Below, piece by piece: positions 12,567 to 19,361 of a DNA stretch of 41,207 bases (positions are counted from its first letter, which is position 1; every line of letters starts with the position of its first letter). The DNA is from OCS116 cluster bacterium AG-390-I16 (lineage in GTDB: Bacteria > Pseudomonadota > Alphaproteobacteria > MED-G09). The notes beneath the pieces were generated by a model. It did not search any database and was not told the origin of the DNA. It worked only from the letters and a program-made list of their open reading frames with translations. The position numbers were made by a program, and so were the translations under genes. The stretch is from assembly GCA_003279705.1 (NCBI GenBank), contig QCGZ01000009.1, positions 1 to 41,207 of the forward strand, read 5' to 3'.

Positions 12567-13430
12567 TTAAATAACTATTCCATCAATAATTATTAATATC
12601 AAAAGTAATCCTAATTGGATAAATGAACCAAAGAAATTTTTCATGGCAGCTGATTTTGTTTTTTTAATTGCCAATAAGATACTTGTCCAAATAAAATATC
12701 CACCGCCAATAAAAATTGCAAATATGTATAATAAACTTGAACTATAAAGCATTAATAGTGCTGTTACGAATACAAGTATAATTGTATGAAAAAGTATAAT
12801 ATAAGTCGTTAGAGAATTACTTAATGTATTTGGAAGCATTGGAATGCTAGCTTTTTCATAGTCATCTCCAATTGCCATTGCAAGACTCCAAAAATGAGGT
12901 GGTGTCCATAAAAATAAAATTACAGATAAAATAACTGCCTCAGGACCAATAATTGGATTAACAGCAGCTGATCCTGCAAGGGTAGCAAAGCTTCCTGCAA
13001 GACCTCCTATTACTATATTCCATATACTTTTTCTTTTAAGCCATATGGTGTAAACGGCTCCATAAAATAATGCACCAAGAAAATTATATAAACATGAATA
13101 AGGATTGATAAAAACGTAAGAAATAATCAATCCAGAAAAAATGATTAACAAAAATAAAACAGGCCAAAGTATATGCGATCTTAGCTCTCCTGTGACAAAA
13201 GGTCGCTTAGATGTTCTTGGCATTAATGCATCTAAATCTCTCTCAAAATACTGGTTGAATGCACTCACACCAGCAGAAGCTAAGAAAGTTGATATCCCCA
13301 CTAGAAATAAATCTAACATATTGAGATTGTTATTTGGTACAACAAAAACCCCAGAAATGGCGCACAACATAATTGTTAGGCTTATTCTTACTTTAAAAAG
13401 ATTTACCAAAAGTTTAAATTTTTCGAACAT
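12567..13430 (-). CDS. ctaB: Protoheme IX farnesyltransferase (heme O synthase)
   Basis: 287 residues with about eight or nine membrane segments, in the UbiA prenyltransferase superfamily. The catalytic aspartate region NQYFERDLDALMPRTSKRP (59-77) and the LWTPPHFWSLA motif are diagnostic for CtaB/CyoE/Cox10. The enzyme adds a farnesyl group to heme b to make heme O, the precursor of heme A for aa3-type oxidases. It is divergent from coxB across a 184-base gap and ends two bases from the convergent ankyrin gene. CtaA (heme O to heme A) is not in the window. Also known as cyoE; I use ctaB because of the aa3-type neighbours. Confidence 0.94.
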   Translation of the reverse strand: MFEKFKLLVNLFKVRISLTIMLCAISGVFVVPNNNLNMLDLFLVGISTFLASAGVSAFNQYFERDLDALMPRTSKRPFVTGELRSHILWPVLFLLIIFSGLIISYVFINPYSCLYNFLGALFYGAVYTIWLKRKSIWNIVIGGLAGSFATLAGSAAVNPIIGPEAVILSVILFLWTPPHFWSLAMAIGDDYEKASIPMLPNTLSNSLTTYIILFHTIILVFVTALLMLYSSSLLYIFAIFIGGGYFIWTSILLAIKKTKSAAMKNFFGSFIQLGLLLILIIIDGIVI

Positions 13431-13514
13431 TAAAGGCTCACTTAATATTTATCAAAATACAAGATGCCCCAAAGAAATATTTAATGGAAGCATAATATTG
13501 CGACATTGTGTGTC

Positions 13515-13542
13515 TTGACTTTAGTCGGACAATTAGTAATTT
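13515..13542 (+). promoter_or_regulatory. Candidate promoter for the cox operon
   Basis: TTGACT (13515-13520), a 16-base spacer and TAATTT (13537-13542), about 70 bases before the coxB start in the 184-base gap between the divergent ctaB and coxB (13431-13614). The -35 is good, the -10 moderate and the spacing slightly short. I saw no other structured element in this gap. Confidence 0.35.
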
Positions 13543-13614
13543 GTGATCATGAAATTAACAGGGCTTTAAAAAATGTTTTTTTAGTTCTATGTTCTTTAAA
13601 AATGAGGTTTATAA

Positions 13615-14451
13615 ATGGTACCTTTTATTCTTTTAGTTTTAATTGTTGGATCCGTTCTTTTTCATCTTTACACCCCTTGGTATTCAACCCCTATCGCCTC
13701 TAATTGGAGCAGCATTGATAGTACTATAGAATTGACTTTTGCTATGACTGGGGCTGTTTATGTCCTTGTTTTGGGATTTATGACCTACTGCGTTATTAAA
13801 TTTAAAAATACTAAGAGCAGAAAAGCTGACTACGAACCCGAAAGTAAGAAAGCAGAAGTTATTTTAACTGTTTTAACAACCATTGGTGTAGCAGGTCTTT
13901 TGGCTCCAGGTCTTATTGTTTGGGATGATTATGTATCACCCCCTGAAGAAGCAATGCCTATTGAGGCTATGGGTCAACAGTGGTATTGGAATTTTCGTCT
14001 TCCAGGTGAAGATGGTATTTTGGGTACAACTGATGCAAGAAATATTAGTGCGGACAACCCTTTTGGTATGAACGAGAATGATCCCAATGGTAAAGATGAT
14101 ATCCTGATTGAAGGTGATACTCTTCACCTTGAGCATGATAAACCAGTAAAGTTCTTATTGAGATCAATAGATGTTTTACATAATTTTTATGTTCCCCAAT
14201 TTAGAGCTAAAATGGATTTAGTACCAGGTATGGTAACTTTTTATTGGATTAGACCAACTGTTACGGGGAATTATGAAATTTTATGTGCTGAATTGTGTGG
14301 TGTTGGTCATCATGCAATGAGAGGTGAGGTGCAAGTTGATGACGCTAACAATTATCAAGAATGGTTAAATGATCAATTAACATTTGAAGCAATTCAAGAA
14401 CAAGCAATGCTAGAAAAAAAAGAAAAGCTAGCCTTTAATAAAAGTAATTAA
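13615..14451 (+). CDS. coxB: Cytochrome c oxidase subunit II (CuA-bearing)
   Basis: 278 residues. A hydrophobic N-terminal segment (about 2-19) and two further membrane helices (about 42-62 and 83-103) precede the periplasmic cupredoxin domain. All CuA ligands are present: H189 in DVLHNFYVP, and C224, E226, C228, H232 and M235 in CAELCGVGHHAM. This subunit takes electrons from cytochrome c and passes them to heme a. No cytochrome c domain is fused, so it is aa3-type rather than caa3-type. Residues about 131-165 form a D/N/G-rich insertion after QQWYWNF, longer than in the classical Paracoccus subunit. The ATG has GAGG upstream and heads the cox operon. Confidence 0.95.
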   Translation: MVPFILLVLIVGSVLFHLYTPWYSTPIASNWSSIDSTIELTFAMTGAVYVLVLGFMTYCVIKFKNTKSRKADYEPESKKAEVILTVLTTIGVAGLLAPGLIVWDDYVSPPEEAMPIEAMGQQWYWNFRLPGEDGILGTTDARNISADNPFGMNENDPNGKDDILIEGDTLHLEHDKPVKFLLRSIDVLHNFYVPQFRAKMDLVPGMVTFYWIRPTVTGNYEILCAELCGVGHHAMRGEVQVDDANNYQEWLNDQLTFEAIQEQAMLEKKEKLAFNKSN

Positions 14452-14470
14452 TTAGGAAGAGGTAAATATT

Positions 14471-16249
14471 ATGTCAGAATCTATAATTCCTGAAAGTGAA
14501 TTAGAAGAAGTTGAACTTTATCACGCAAAAAGCTGGTGGACAGAAAAAGTTTTTTCTCAGGATGCTAAATTAATAGCAATTCAGTATGGGTTAACTGCTT
14601 TTGCAATTGGATTTGTTGCTCTTGTTTTATCTTGGTTTATGAGAATTCAAATAGCATTCCCTGAAATGGCTATTATTAGTGAAGGAACTTATTATCAGTT
14701 TATAACCATGCACGGAATGATAATGGTTGTTTATCTTCTTACTGCGCTATTTTTAGGAGCATTTGGAAATTACTTAATACCACTTATGGTTGGTGCAAGA
14801 GATATGGTATTTCCATATTTAAATATGGTAAGTTATTGGACATATTTAGTTGCTGTTCTAGTCCTTTTTGTAAGTTTCTTTACTCCAGGTGGTCCTACTG
14901 GTGCTGGGTGGACTCTTTATCCCCCGCAGGCAATTCTTGGAGGTACTCCAGGTCAAGAAACCGGTATAGTTTTAATGCTGGTATCATTGTGTATTTTTAT
15001 CGTTGGATTTACTATGGGTGGTCTTAATTATGTTATAACTGTTCTACAGGCTAGAACACGTGGTATGACATTAATGAGAATGCCATTAACAGTTTGGGGA
15101 ATATTTACCGCTACTGTATTAGCTTTGTTCGCATTTCCAGCTTTGTTTGTTAGTGCTGTAATGATGCTTTTTGATAAGCTTTTAATGACAAGCTTTTTCA
15201 TGCCTGCTCTAGTTGAATTTGGAGAAAATCTTAGTTATGGCGGTGGAAGCCCTATTTTGTTTCAACACCTCTTCTGGTTTTTTGGGCATCCTGAAGTTTA
15301 TATTGTTGCATTACCCGCATTTGGTATTGTTTCTGATTTAATATCTATACATGCTCGAAAGAATATTTTTGGATTTAGAATGATGGTATGGGCAATAGTA
15401 GGTATTGGAGCGTTAAGCTTTATCGTTTGGGCGCATCATATGTATGTTAGCGGCATGAATCCTTATTTTGGTTTCTTTTTTGCGACTACAACTCTTATCA
15501 TTGCTGTTCCAACAGCTTTGAAAGTCTATAATTGGATCTTAACCTTATGGAAAGGAAATATTCATTTAACAATTCCTATGCTTTTTTGTTTAGGGTTTAT
15601 TGTTACATTCCTAAATGGTGGTCTTACAGGTTTGTTCCTTGGTAATGTTATTGTTGATGTTCCTCTTTCAGATACTTATTTTGTTGTAGCTCATTTCCAT
15701 ATGGTTATGGGAATTGCTCCAGTTTTAGTTATTCTTGGAGCAATTTATCATTGGTACCCTCTGATAACCGGTAAAATGTTACATGACGGTATGGGAAGAT
15801 TTCATTTTTGGATAACCTTTATTGGTTCTTACCTGATTTATTTCCCAATGCATTATTTAGGCTTTATAGGTGTACCAAGGAGATATTATGAGATGGGGCA
15901 AACAGAAGCTTTATACACTTCCTCAGCCGCTGACCTTAATGTTTTTATTACGGTTGCTGCACTCGCGGTTGGCTTTGCTCAGCTTGTTTTTATTTTTAAT
16001 GTTTTTTGGAGCGTCAAGAATGGTGAAGTTGCAGAAAAAAATCCATGGAAATCAACATCATTAGAATGGCAAACACCTGAACAGCCCCCAATTCATGGTA
16101 ATTTCGGTAAAGAACTACCAGTTGTTTACCGTTGGGCATATGACTACAGTGTTCCTGGTGCTGAGGATGATTTCATTCCTCAAGATGTTCCTAATGAAAA
16201 AGTTAAGCTTGCAGAAGGTTACACAGAACTCGGAGTAGAAAAAACTTGA
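14471..16249 (+). CDS. coxA: Cytochrome c oxidase subunit I (heme-copper oxidase, A1-type)
   Basis: 592 residues with about twelve membrane helices. Heme and copper ligands are all visible: H81 (heme a), H273, H322 and H323 (CuB), H408 (heme a3) and H410 (heme a). GHPEVY (272-277) carries the glutamate E275 and the cross-linked tyrosine Y277. K351 marks the K-channel, and D111 and N118 (with N100) mark the D-channel. This is therefore a complete A1-type proton-pumping oxidase core. It reduces oxygen to water in the inner membrane. The first 25 residues are acidic and hydrophilic. The stop codon overlaps the TTG start of the next gene, so translation is likely coupled. Confidence 0.97.
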   Translation: MSESIIPESELEEVELYHAKSWWTEKVFSQDAKLIAIQYGLTAFAIGFVALVLSWFMRIQIAFPEMAIISEGTYYQFITMHGMIMVVYLLTALFLGAFGNYLIPLMVGARDMVFPYLNMVSYWTYLVAVLVLFVSFFTPGGPTGAGWTLYPPQAILGGTPGQETGIVLMLVSLCIFIVGFTMGGLNYVITVLQARTRGMTLMRMPLTVWGIFTATVLALFAFPALFVSAVMMLFDKLLMTSFFMPALVEFGENLSYGGGSPILFQHLFWFFGHPEVYIVALPAFGIVSDLISIHARKNIFGFRMMVWAIVGIGALSFIVWAHHMYVSGMNPYFGFFFATTTLIIAVPTALKVYNWILTLWKGNIHLTIPMLFCLGFIVTFLNGGLTGLFLGNVIVDVPLSDTYFVVAHFHMVMGIAPVLVILGAIYHWYPLITGKMLHDGMGRFHFWITFIGSYLIYFPMHYLGFIGVPRRYYEMGQTEALYTSSAADLNVFITVAALAVGFAQLVFIFNVFWSVKNGEVAEKNPWKSTSLEWQTPEQPPIHGNFGKELPVVYRWAYDYSVPGAEDDFIPQDVPNEKVKLAEGYTELGVEKT

Positions 16250-16866
16250 GTATTTTAAGTATATTATCTCAAAAGCCATGGACTTCTGATCAGGCAAAAA
16301 TAGATGACAAGCATAGTGGTAAGTCATCTTCAATGCCTTTGCCAAGGGTAGCCCTTTACGTATCGATGGTTGTAATGGGTGTATTATTCACCCTTTTTTC
16401 AGTCGCTTATATCGGTAGAATGGCCTATGGGGATTGGAGGGTATTACCTGAACCCCCTTTATTATGGTTTAACAGTTTAGTTATACTAATGAGCAGTTTT
16501 GCTTTTCATAAAGCAACACTAAGTTCAAAAGAAAAGAATATTAGAAGAACCAGAGAGTATCTTTTTCTAGCTGGCACTCTCACTTTAGGATTTATTACTG
16601 GCCAACTTTTTGTTTGGAGGGAATTAGTTTCCTTTGGATACTTTGTTTCAACTAATCCTTCATATGCATTTTTTTATCTCTTAACAGCTCTTCATATTTT
16701 GCATTTGTTGGGTGGTCTTATAGCTTGGTTATTTGTTGTTTATAAAAGTTTTATACCAGAAGATGAATCATCTAATTTTTCTCTTAATGTAAATTTATGT
16801 GCAATTTATTGGCACTTTCTTTTAGTAGTGTGGTTAGTGTTATTTGCTATGCTTTTATTAACTTAA
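16246..16866 (+). CDS. Heme-copper oxidase subunit III-like protein (first of two)
   Basis: 206 residues. About five membrane helices follow a hydrophilic N-terminus of roughly 30 residues. The ending ALHILHLLGG...CAIYWHFLLVVWLVLF matches the last helices of the COX3 family, in which subunit III stabilises proton pumping by subunit I. The start is a TTG overlapping the coxA TGA by four bases (TTGA), with GGAG at 16232-16235. The next gene is a second, better conserved COX3 protein, so this is a diverged paralogue. It may act as an additional subunit or replace part of a longer, seven-helix subunit III. The family call is firm; the role beside the second copy is inference. Confidence 0.85.
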   Translation: MSILSILSQKPWTSDQAKIDDKHSGKSSSMPLPRVALYVSMVVMGVLFTLFSVAYIGRMAYGDWRVLPEPPLLWFNSLVILMSSFAFHKATLSSKEKNIRRTREYLFLAGTLTLGFITGQLFVWRELVSFGYFVSTNPSYAFFYLLTALHILHLLGGLIAWLFVVYKSFIPEDESSNFSLNVNLCAIYWHFLLVVWLVLFAMLLLT

Positions 16867-16891
16867 GTTTTATTTTTATGGGGTCTAAAAT

Positions 16892-17596
16892 ATGACTACA
16901 ACTTCAAAAGTGCCTTTAAGGGAAGGAATGGAAGGTTTTGTTTCTGACTGGGCTTCAGATCAAAGAGCTTTTAAAGGAGTTCCATGGGGAAAAGCCATGA
17001 TGTGGATTTTTCTTCTAAGTGACACTTTTATTTTTAGTATTTTTCTAATCAGTTATATGACTGCTAGATGGTCCACTGTTGAACCATGGCCTAATACAAG
17101 TGAGGTTTTTGCACTAACTGTTAACGGGGTAAGTGTCCCTTTGCTTTTGATTGCAATTATGACTTTTATACTCATTACGAGTAGCGGTACTATGGCAATG
17201 GCTGTTAGGAGTGGCTATCAGAAAAAAAGAAAACAAGCAGCAATATTATTATATTTGACTGCTATTCTAGGATTATCATTTGTTGGCATGCAAGCTTTCG
17301 AATGGACCAAACTAATTGAAGAAGGGATTCGACCTTGGGAGAACCCATTTGGCGCTAGACAATTTGGATCTATTTTCTTCATGGTAACTGGTTTCCACGG
17401 ATTCCATGTTTCCGTTGGAGTTATTTTCTTATTTATAACTGCTCGAAAAGTTTTACGTGGTGACTATGACACAGGTAGAAGAGGTTTCTTTACCTGGCAG
17501 AAGGGTCGTTATGAAATTATTGAAACAATGGGCTTATATTGGCACTTTGTTGATTTAGTATGGGTTTTCATTTTTGCATTTTTCTATTTATGGTGA
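16892..17596 (+). CDS. coxC: Cytochrome c oxidase subunit III
   Basis: 234 residues with about five membrane helices. Typical COX3 signatures are FVGMQAFEW, the GFHGFHVSVG motif and the C-terminal ETMGLYWHFVDLVWVFIF. It packs against subunit I in the inner membrane and helps keep proton uptake through the D-channel stable. The ATG follows a GGGG-rich stretch 26 bases after the first COX3-like gene. It is nine bases from the next gene, so all the subunits are clearly one operon. The N-terminal half, with LLSDTFIFSIF and the long polar start, resembles subunit III proteins of five-helix oxidases more than the seven-helix Paracoccus form. Confidence 0.93.
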   Translation: MTTTSKVPLREGMEGFVSDWASDQRAFKGVPWGKAMMWIFLLSDTFIFSIFLISYMTARWSTVEPWPNTSEVFALTVNGVSVPLLLIAIMTFILITSSGTMAMAVRSGYQKKRKQAAILLYLTAILGLSFVGMQAFEWTKLIEEGIRPWENPFGARQFGSIFFMVTGFHGFHVSVGVIFLFITARKVLRGDYDTGRRGFFTWQKGRYEIIETMGLYWHFVDLVWVFIFAFFYLW

Positions 17597-17604
17597 GGTA
17601 AATT

Positions 17605-17994
17605 ATGGCTGAAGAAGGTCAAGAGCATCCAATTAGTACATACCTTTGGGTATGGTTATTACTTTTTGTTTTAAGTGCATTTTCATATGCAGTTGATTAT
17701 ATAGGATTTCAGGGATTTACTCGCTGGAGTTTAGTCCTTCTTTTTATGTTCCTGAAGGCATATTTTATTTGTGCTGTTTTCATGCATATGGTTTGGGAGA
17801 GAATGGCTTTGGTACTTGGCCTTTTTATTCCTACATTTGCAATTATTGTCTTTATTGGAATAATGGGTTTTGAATCTGATTATACCCAGCTTTCAAGAAA
17901 GGTTTTCTTTGACACTGGTAAGCCACCTACTGTTTATGCTGTTCCTCACGCTAATAGTCATTCTAAAGATCATTCAGGAGAAGAAGCTCATTAA
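17605..17994 (+). CDS. Cytochrome c oxidase subunit IV family protein
   Basis: 129 residues with three membrane helices (about 11-30, 39-62 and 66-90), as in the prokaryotic COX4/CyoD-type subunits. The LKAYFICAVFMHM segment is the family hallmark. These small subunits stabilise the oxidase core and its copper and heme sites. The last 16 residues are hydrophilic and contain four histidines (HANSHSKDHSGEEAH), which might bind metal. GAGG precedes the ATG, nine bases after coxC. It is the last recognised oxidase subunit of the operon, and the Sel1-repeat gene starts ten bases further on. Confidence 0.88.
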   Translation: MAEEGQEHPISTYLWVWLLLFVLSAFSYAVDYIGFQGFTRWSLVLLFMFLKAYFICAVFMHMVWERMALVLGLFIPTFAIIVFIGIMGFESDYTQLSRKVFFDTGKPPTVYAVPHANSHSKDHSGEEAH

Positions 17995-18004
17995 TTTTGA
18001 AATT

Positions 18005-18535
18005 ATGCTAAAATTATTCTTTTCATATATTTTTTTAATTATTTTTTCATTGCCTGTATCAGCAGAAAATTCATTCATTGCCAAAATTGAGAGTTTAGCT
18101 GAGAGAGGCTTTGCAGATGCTCAATATAATCTAGCTAGAATGTATGCTAACGGTGAATCTGTAGATCAAGATTTCATTTCTGCAGAGTTCTGGTTTAGAA
18201 AATCAGCTGAACAAGGAAATATTGATGCTCAATATCGGTTAGGCAGAATGTATGACTCAGGTCTAGGCGTTGATGTAAATAAAAAAGAAGCATTCAAATG
18301 GTATTCATTATCTGCAGCACAAGGAAGCATTGAGGCACAATATAATTTAGGCTTAGCTTATCGTTTCGGTGTTGGTGTTGAACAAAATTTTACAAAATCA
18401 CTAAAATGGTACAAAAAGTCTGCCTCAAAAGGACATAGTGGGGCTCAATATAATTTAAATTTACTATTTGAAGAAGGATTGGCTACTAGAAAAGATATAT
18501 CAGACGCAATTAAATGGTATAGATGTGGAAGATAA
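18005..18535 (+). CDS. Secreted Sel1-repeat protein at the end of the cox operon
   Basis: 176 residues from the ATG at 18005. Longer upstream frames overlap the subunit IV gene and place the signal peptide internally, so they are rejected. Residues 1-20 are a signal peptide ending PVSA before ENSF, so the protein should be periplasmic. Four Sel1/TPR-like repeats follow (about 34-69, 70-105, 106-141, 142-174), each with an AQYNLxxMY-like first helix and an AxxWYxxSAxQG-like second helix. There is one cysteine (C174). It starts ten bases after the subunit IV gene with no room for a promoter, so it should be co-transcribed with the oxidase. A role in oxidase assembly is inferred from position only. 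Confidence 0.87.
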   Translation: MLKLFFSYIFLIIFSLPVSAENSFIAKIESLAERGFADAQYNLARMYANGESVDQDFISAEFWFRKSAEQGNIDAQYRLGRMYDSGLGVDVNKKEAFKWYSLSAAQGSIEAQYNLGLAYRFGVGVEQNFTKSLKWYKKSASKGHSGAQYNLNLLFEEGLATRKDISDAIKWYRCGR

Positions 18536-18546
18536 GTTTTGAAATC

Positions 18547-18574
18547 AGTAATTATGATTACTATAATTTTTTTT
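18547..18574 (+). terminator. Candidate terminator of the cox operon
   Basis: AGTAAT (18547-18552), a TATG loop and ATTACT (18557-18562) form a 6-bp hairpin; ATAA and then eight T (18567-18574) follow. It begins 12 bases after the Sel1 gene stop. The stem is short and AT-rich, so the call is moderate. Confidence 0.35.
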
Positions 18575-18645
18575 ATAACACTAATTATGACGCTAATTTA
18601 CTTTAATATTGGATAAAATAATTTTTGTTTATTTAACTTTGGAAT

Positions 18646-18678
18646 AAAAAAACGGTTATCCAAAATATTAAACCTGTT
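18646..18678 (-). terminator. Candidate terminator after tRNA-Ala
   Basis: On the minus strand, AACAGGTT (18678-18671) pairs with AACCGTT (18657-18651), leaving one bulged A and a 13-base loop, and a run of T follows. It lies about 36 bases beyond the tRNA 3' end. It faces the cox operon terminator across a short AT-rich gap with no supported gene. Confidence 0.45.
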
Positions 18679-18713
18679 ATTATAAGAATAATAGAAAATT
18701 TCATTTTATAAAT

Positions 18714-18789
<76 letters not shown>

Positions 18790-18793
18790 ATCT

Positions 18794-19255
18794 TTAATCA
18801 TCATCATTTTCGTTTGGAACCGTCTTAATTACATTAGAGACATCATCATCTTCATTAATAAAATCATCGTCATCTTCATCTTCTAAGTCATCAAGATCTT
18901 CAGCATCAAATTCATTAATATCATCTTCGGTTTCGCTATCAATGACCTCATCATCCGTTGAGTTTTCAAGGTCCGGAATTGCTTCTTCGTCAATTTCTGA
19001 GATTACGTCTTCATCATTAGTTTCAATTACATCATCAATTTCTTTGATATTTTCGTCTGTACTTTCGACTTCATTTTGACTTGCTTTAGTTTCAGGAGAA
19101 CTTACTTCTATTTTTTCTTTTTCTAAATCTTCAATATTTATTTCACTCAATATTTCACCTGTATAAGGACTTATCACAGGATCCTTATTTAAGTCATAGA
19201 ATTTTTTTCCTGTTGTAGGGCAAACTCTCTTTTTACCTAATTTATCTTTACTCAT
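18794..19255 (-). CDS. TIGR02300 family protein (FYDLN acidic domain protein)
   Basis: 153 residues from the ATG at 19255, with AGGGA upstream. A longer frame from 19291 has no ribosome site. The N-terminus (residues 1-35) holds the family signature VCPTTGKKFYDLNKDPVISP. The remaining roughly 115 residues are almost entirely D, E, N, S and I, a very acidic low-complexity tail that is probably disordered. The family is characteristic of Alphaproteobacteria and its function is not known to me. The short CPTTG and YTG motifs look like half of a zinc ribbon, but only one cysteine is present. It is divergent from aroA and precedes tRNA-Ala, its usual neighbourhood. Confidence 0.9.
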   Translation of the reverse strand: MSKDKLGKKRVCPTTGKKFYDLNKDPVISPYTGEILSEINIEDLEKEKIEVSSPETKASQNEVESTDENIKEIDDVIETNDEDVISEIDEEAIPDLENSTDDEVIDSETEDDINEFDAEDLDDLEDEDDDDFINEDDDVSNVIKTVPNENDDD

Positions 19256-19331
19256 TTTTATCCCTATAAAATTATTTATCTCCATTGCCATGAAGAAACA
19301 ATAGTGTCAAAACCAAAAAAAGTTTTTTTCT

Positions 19332-19337
19332 TATAAT
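19332..19337 (+). promoter_or_regulatory. Candidate -10 element for aroA
   Basis: A perfect TATAAT lies 24 bases before the aroA ATG, just after an A7-G-T7 tract. No good -35 is seen at the right distance, so transcription may depend on the A/T tract or start elsewhere. Confidence 0.3.
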
Positions 19338-19361
19338 ATGTCTGCTAAACCTTAATTAACA

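Noticed and set aside
13141-13703. Plus-strand frames of 65-125 residues across ctaB and the cox promoter region
   Set aside because: They are antisense to ctaB or out of frame with coxB, and show no family features.
18539-18616. A 20-25 residue hydrophobic frame on the plus strand after the Sel1 gene, like small oxidase subunits
   Set aside because: It overlaps the terminator-like hairpin and T-run, has no ribosome site, and AT-rich DNA gives hydrophobic translations by chance.
18633-18704. A 23-residue single-helix frame on the minus strand after tRNA-Ala
   Set aside because: It contains the probable tRNA terminator and has no Shine-Dalgarno sequence between the tRNA end and its ATG.
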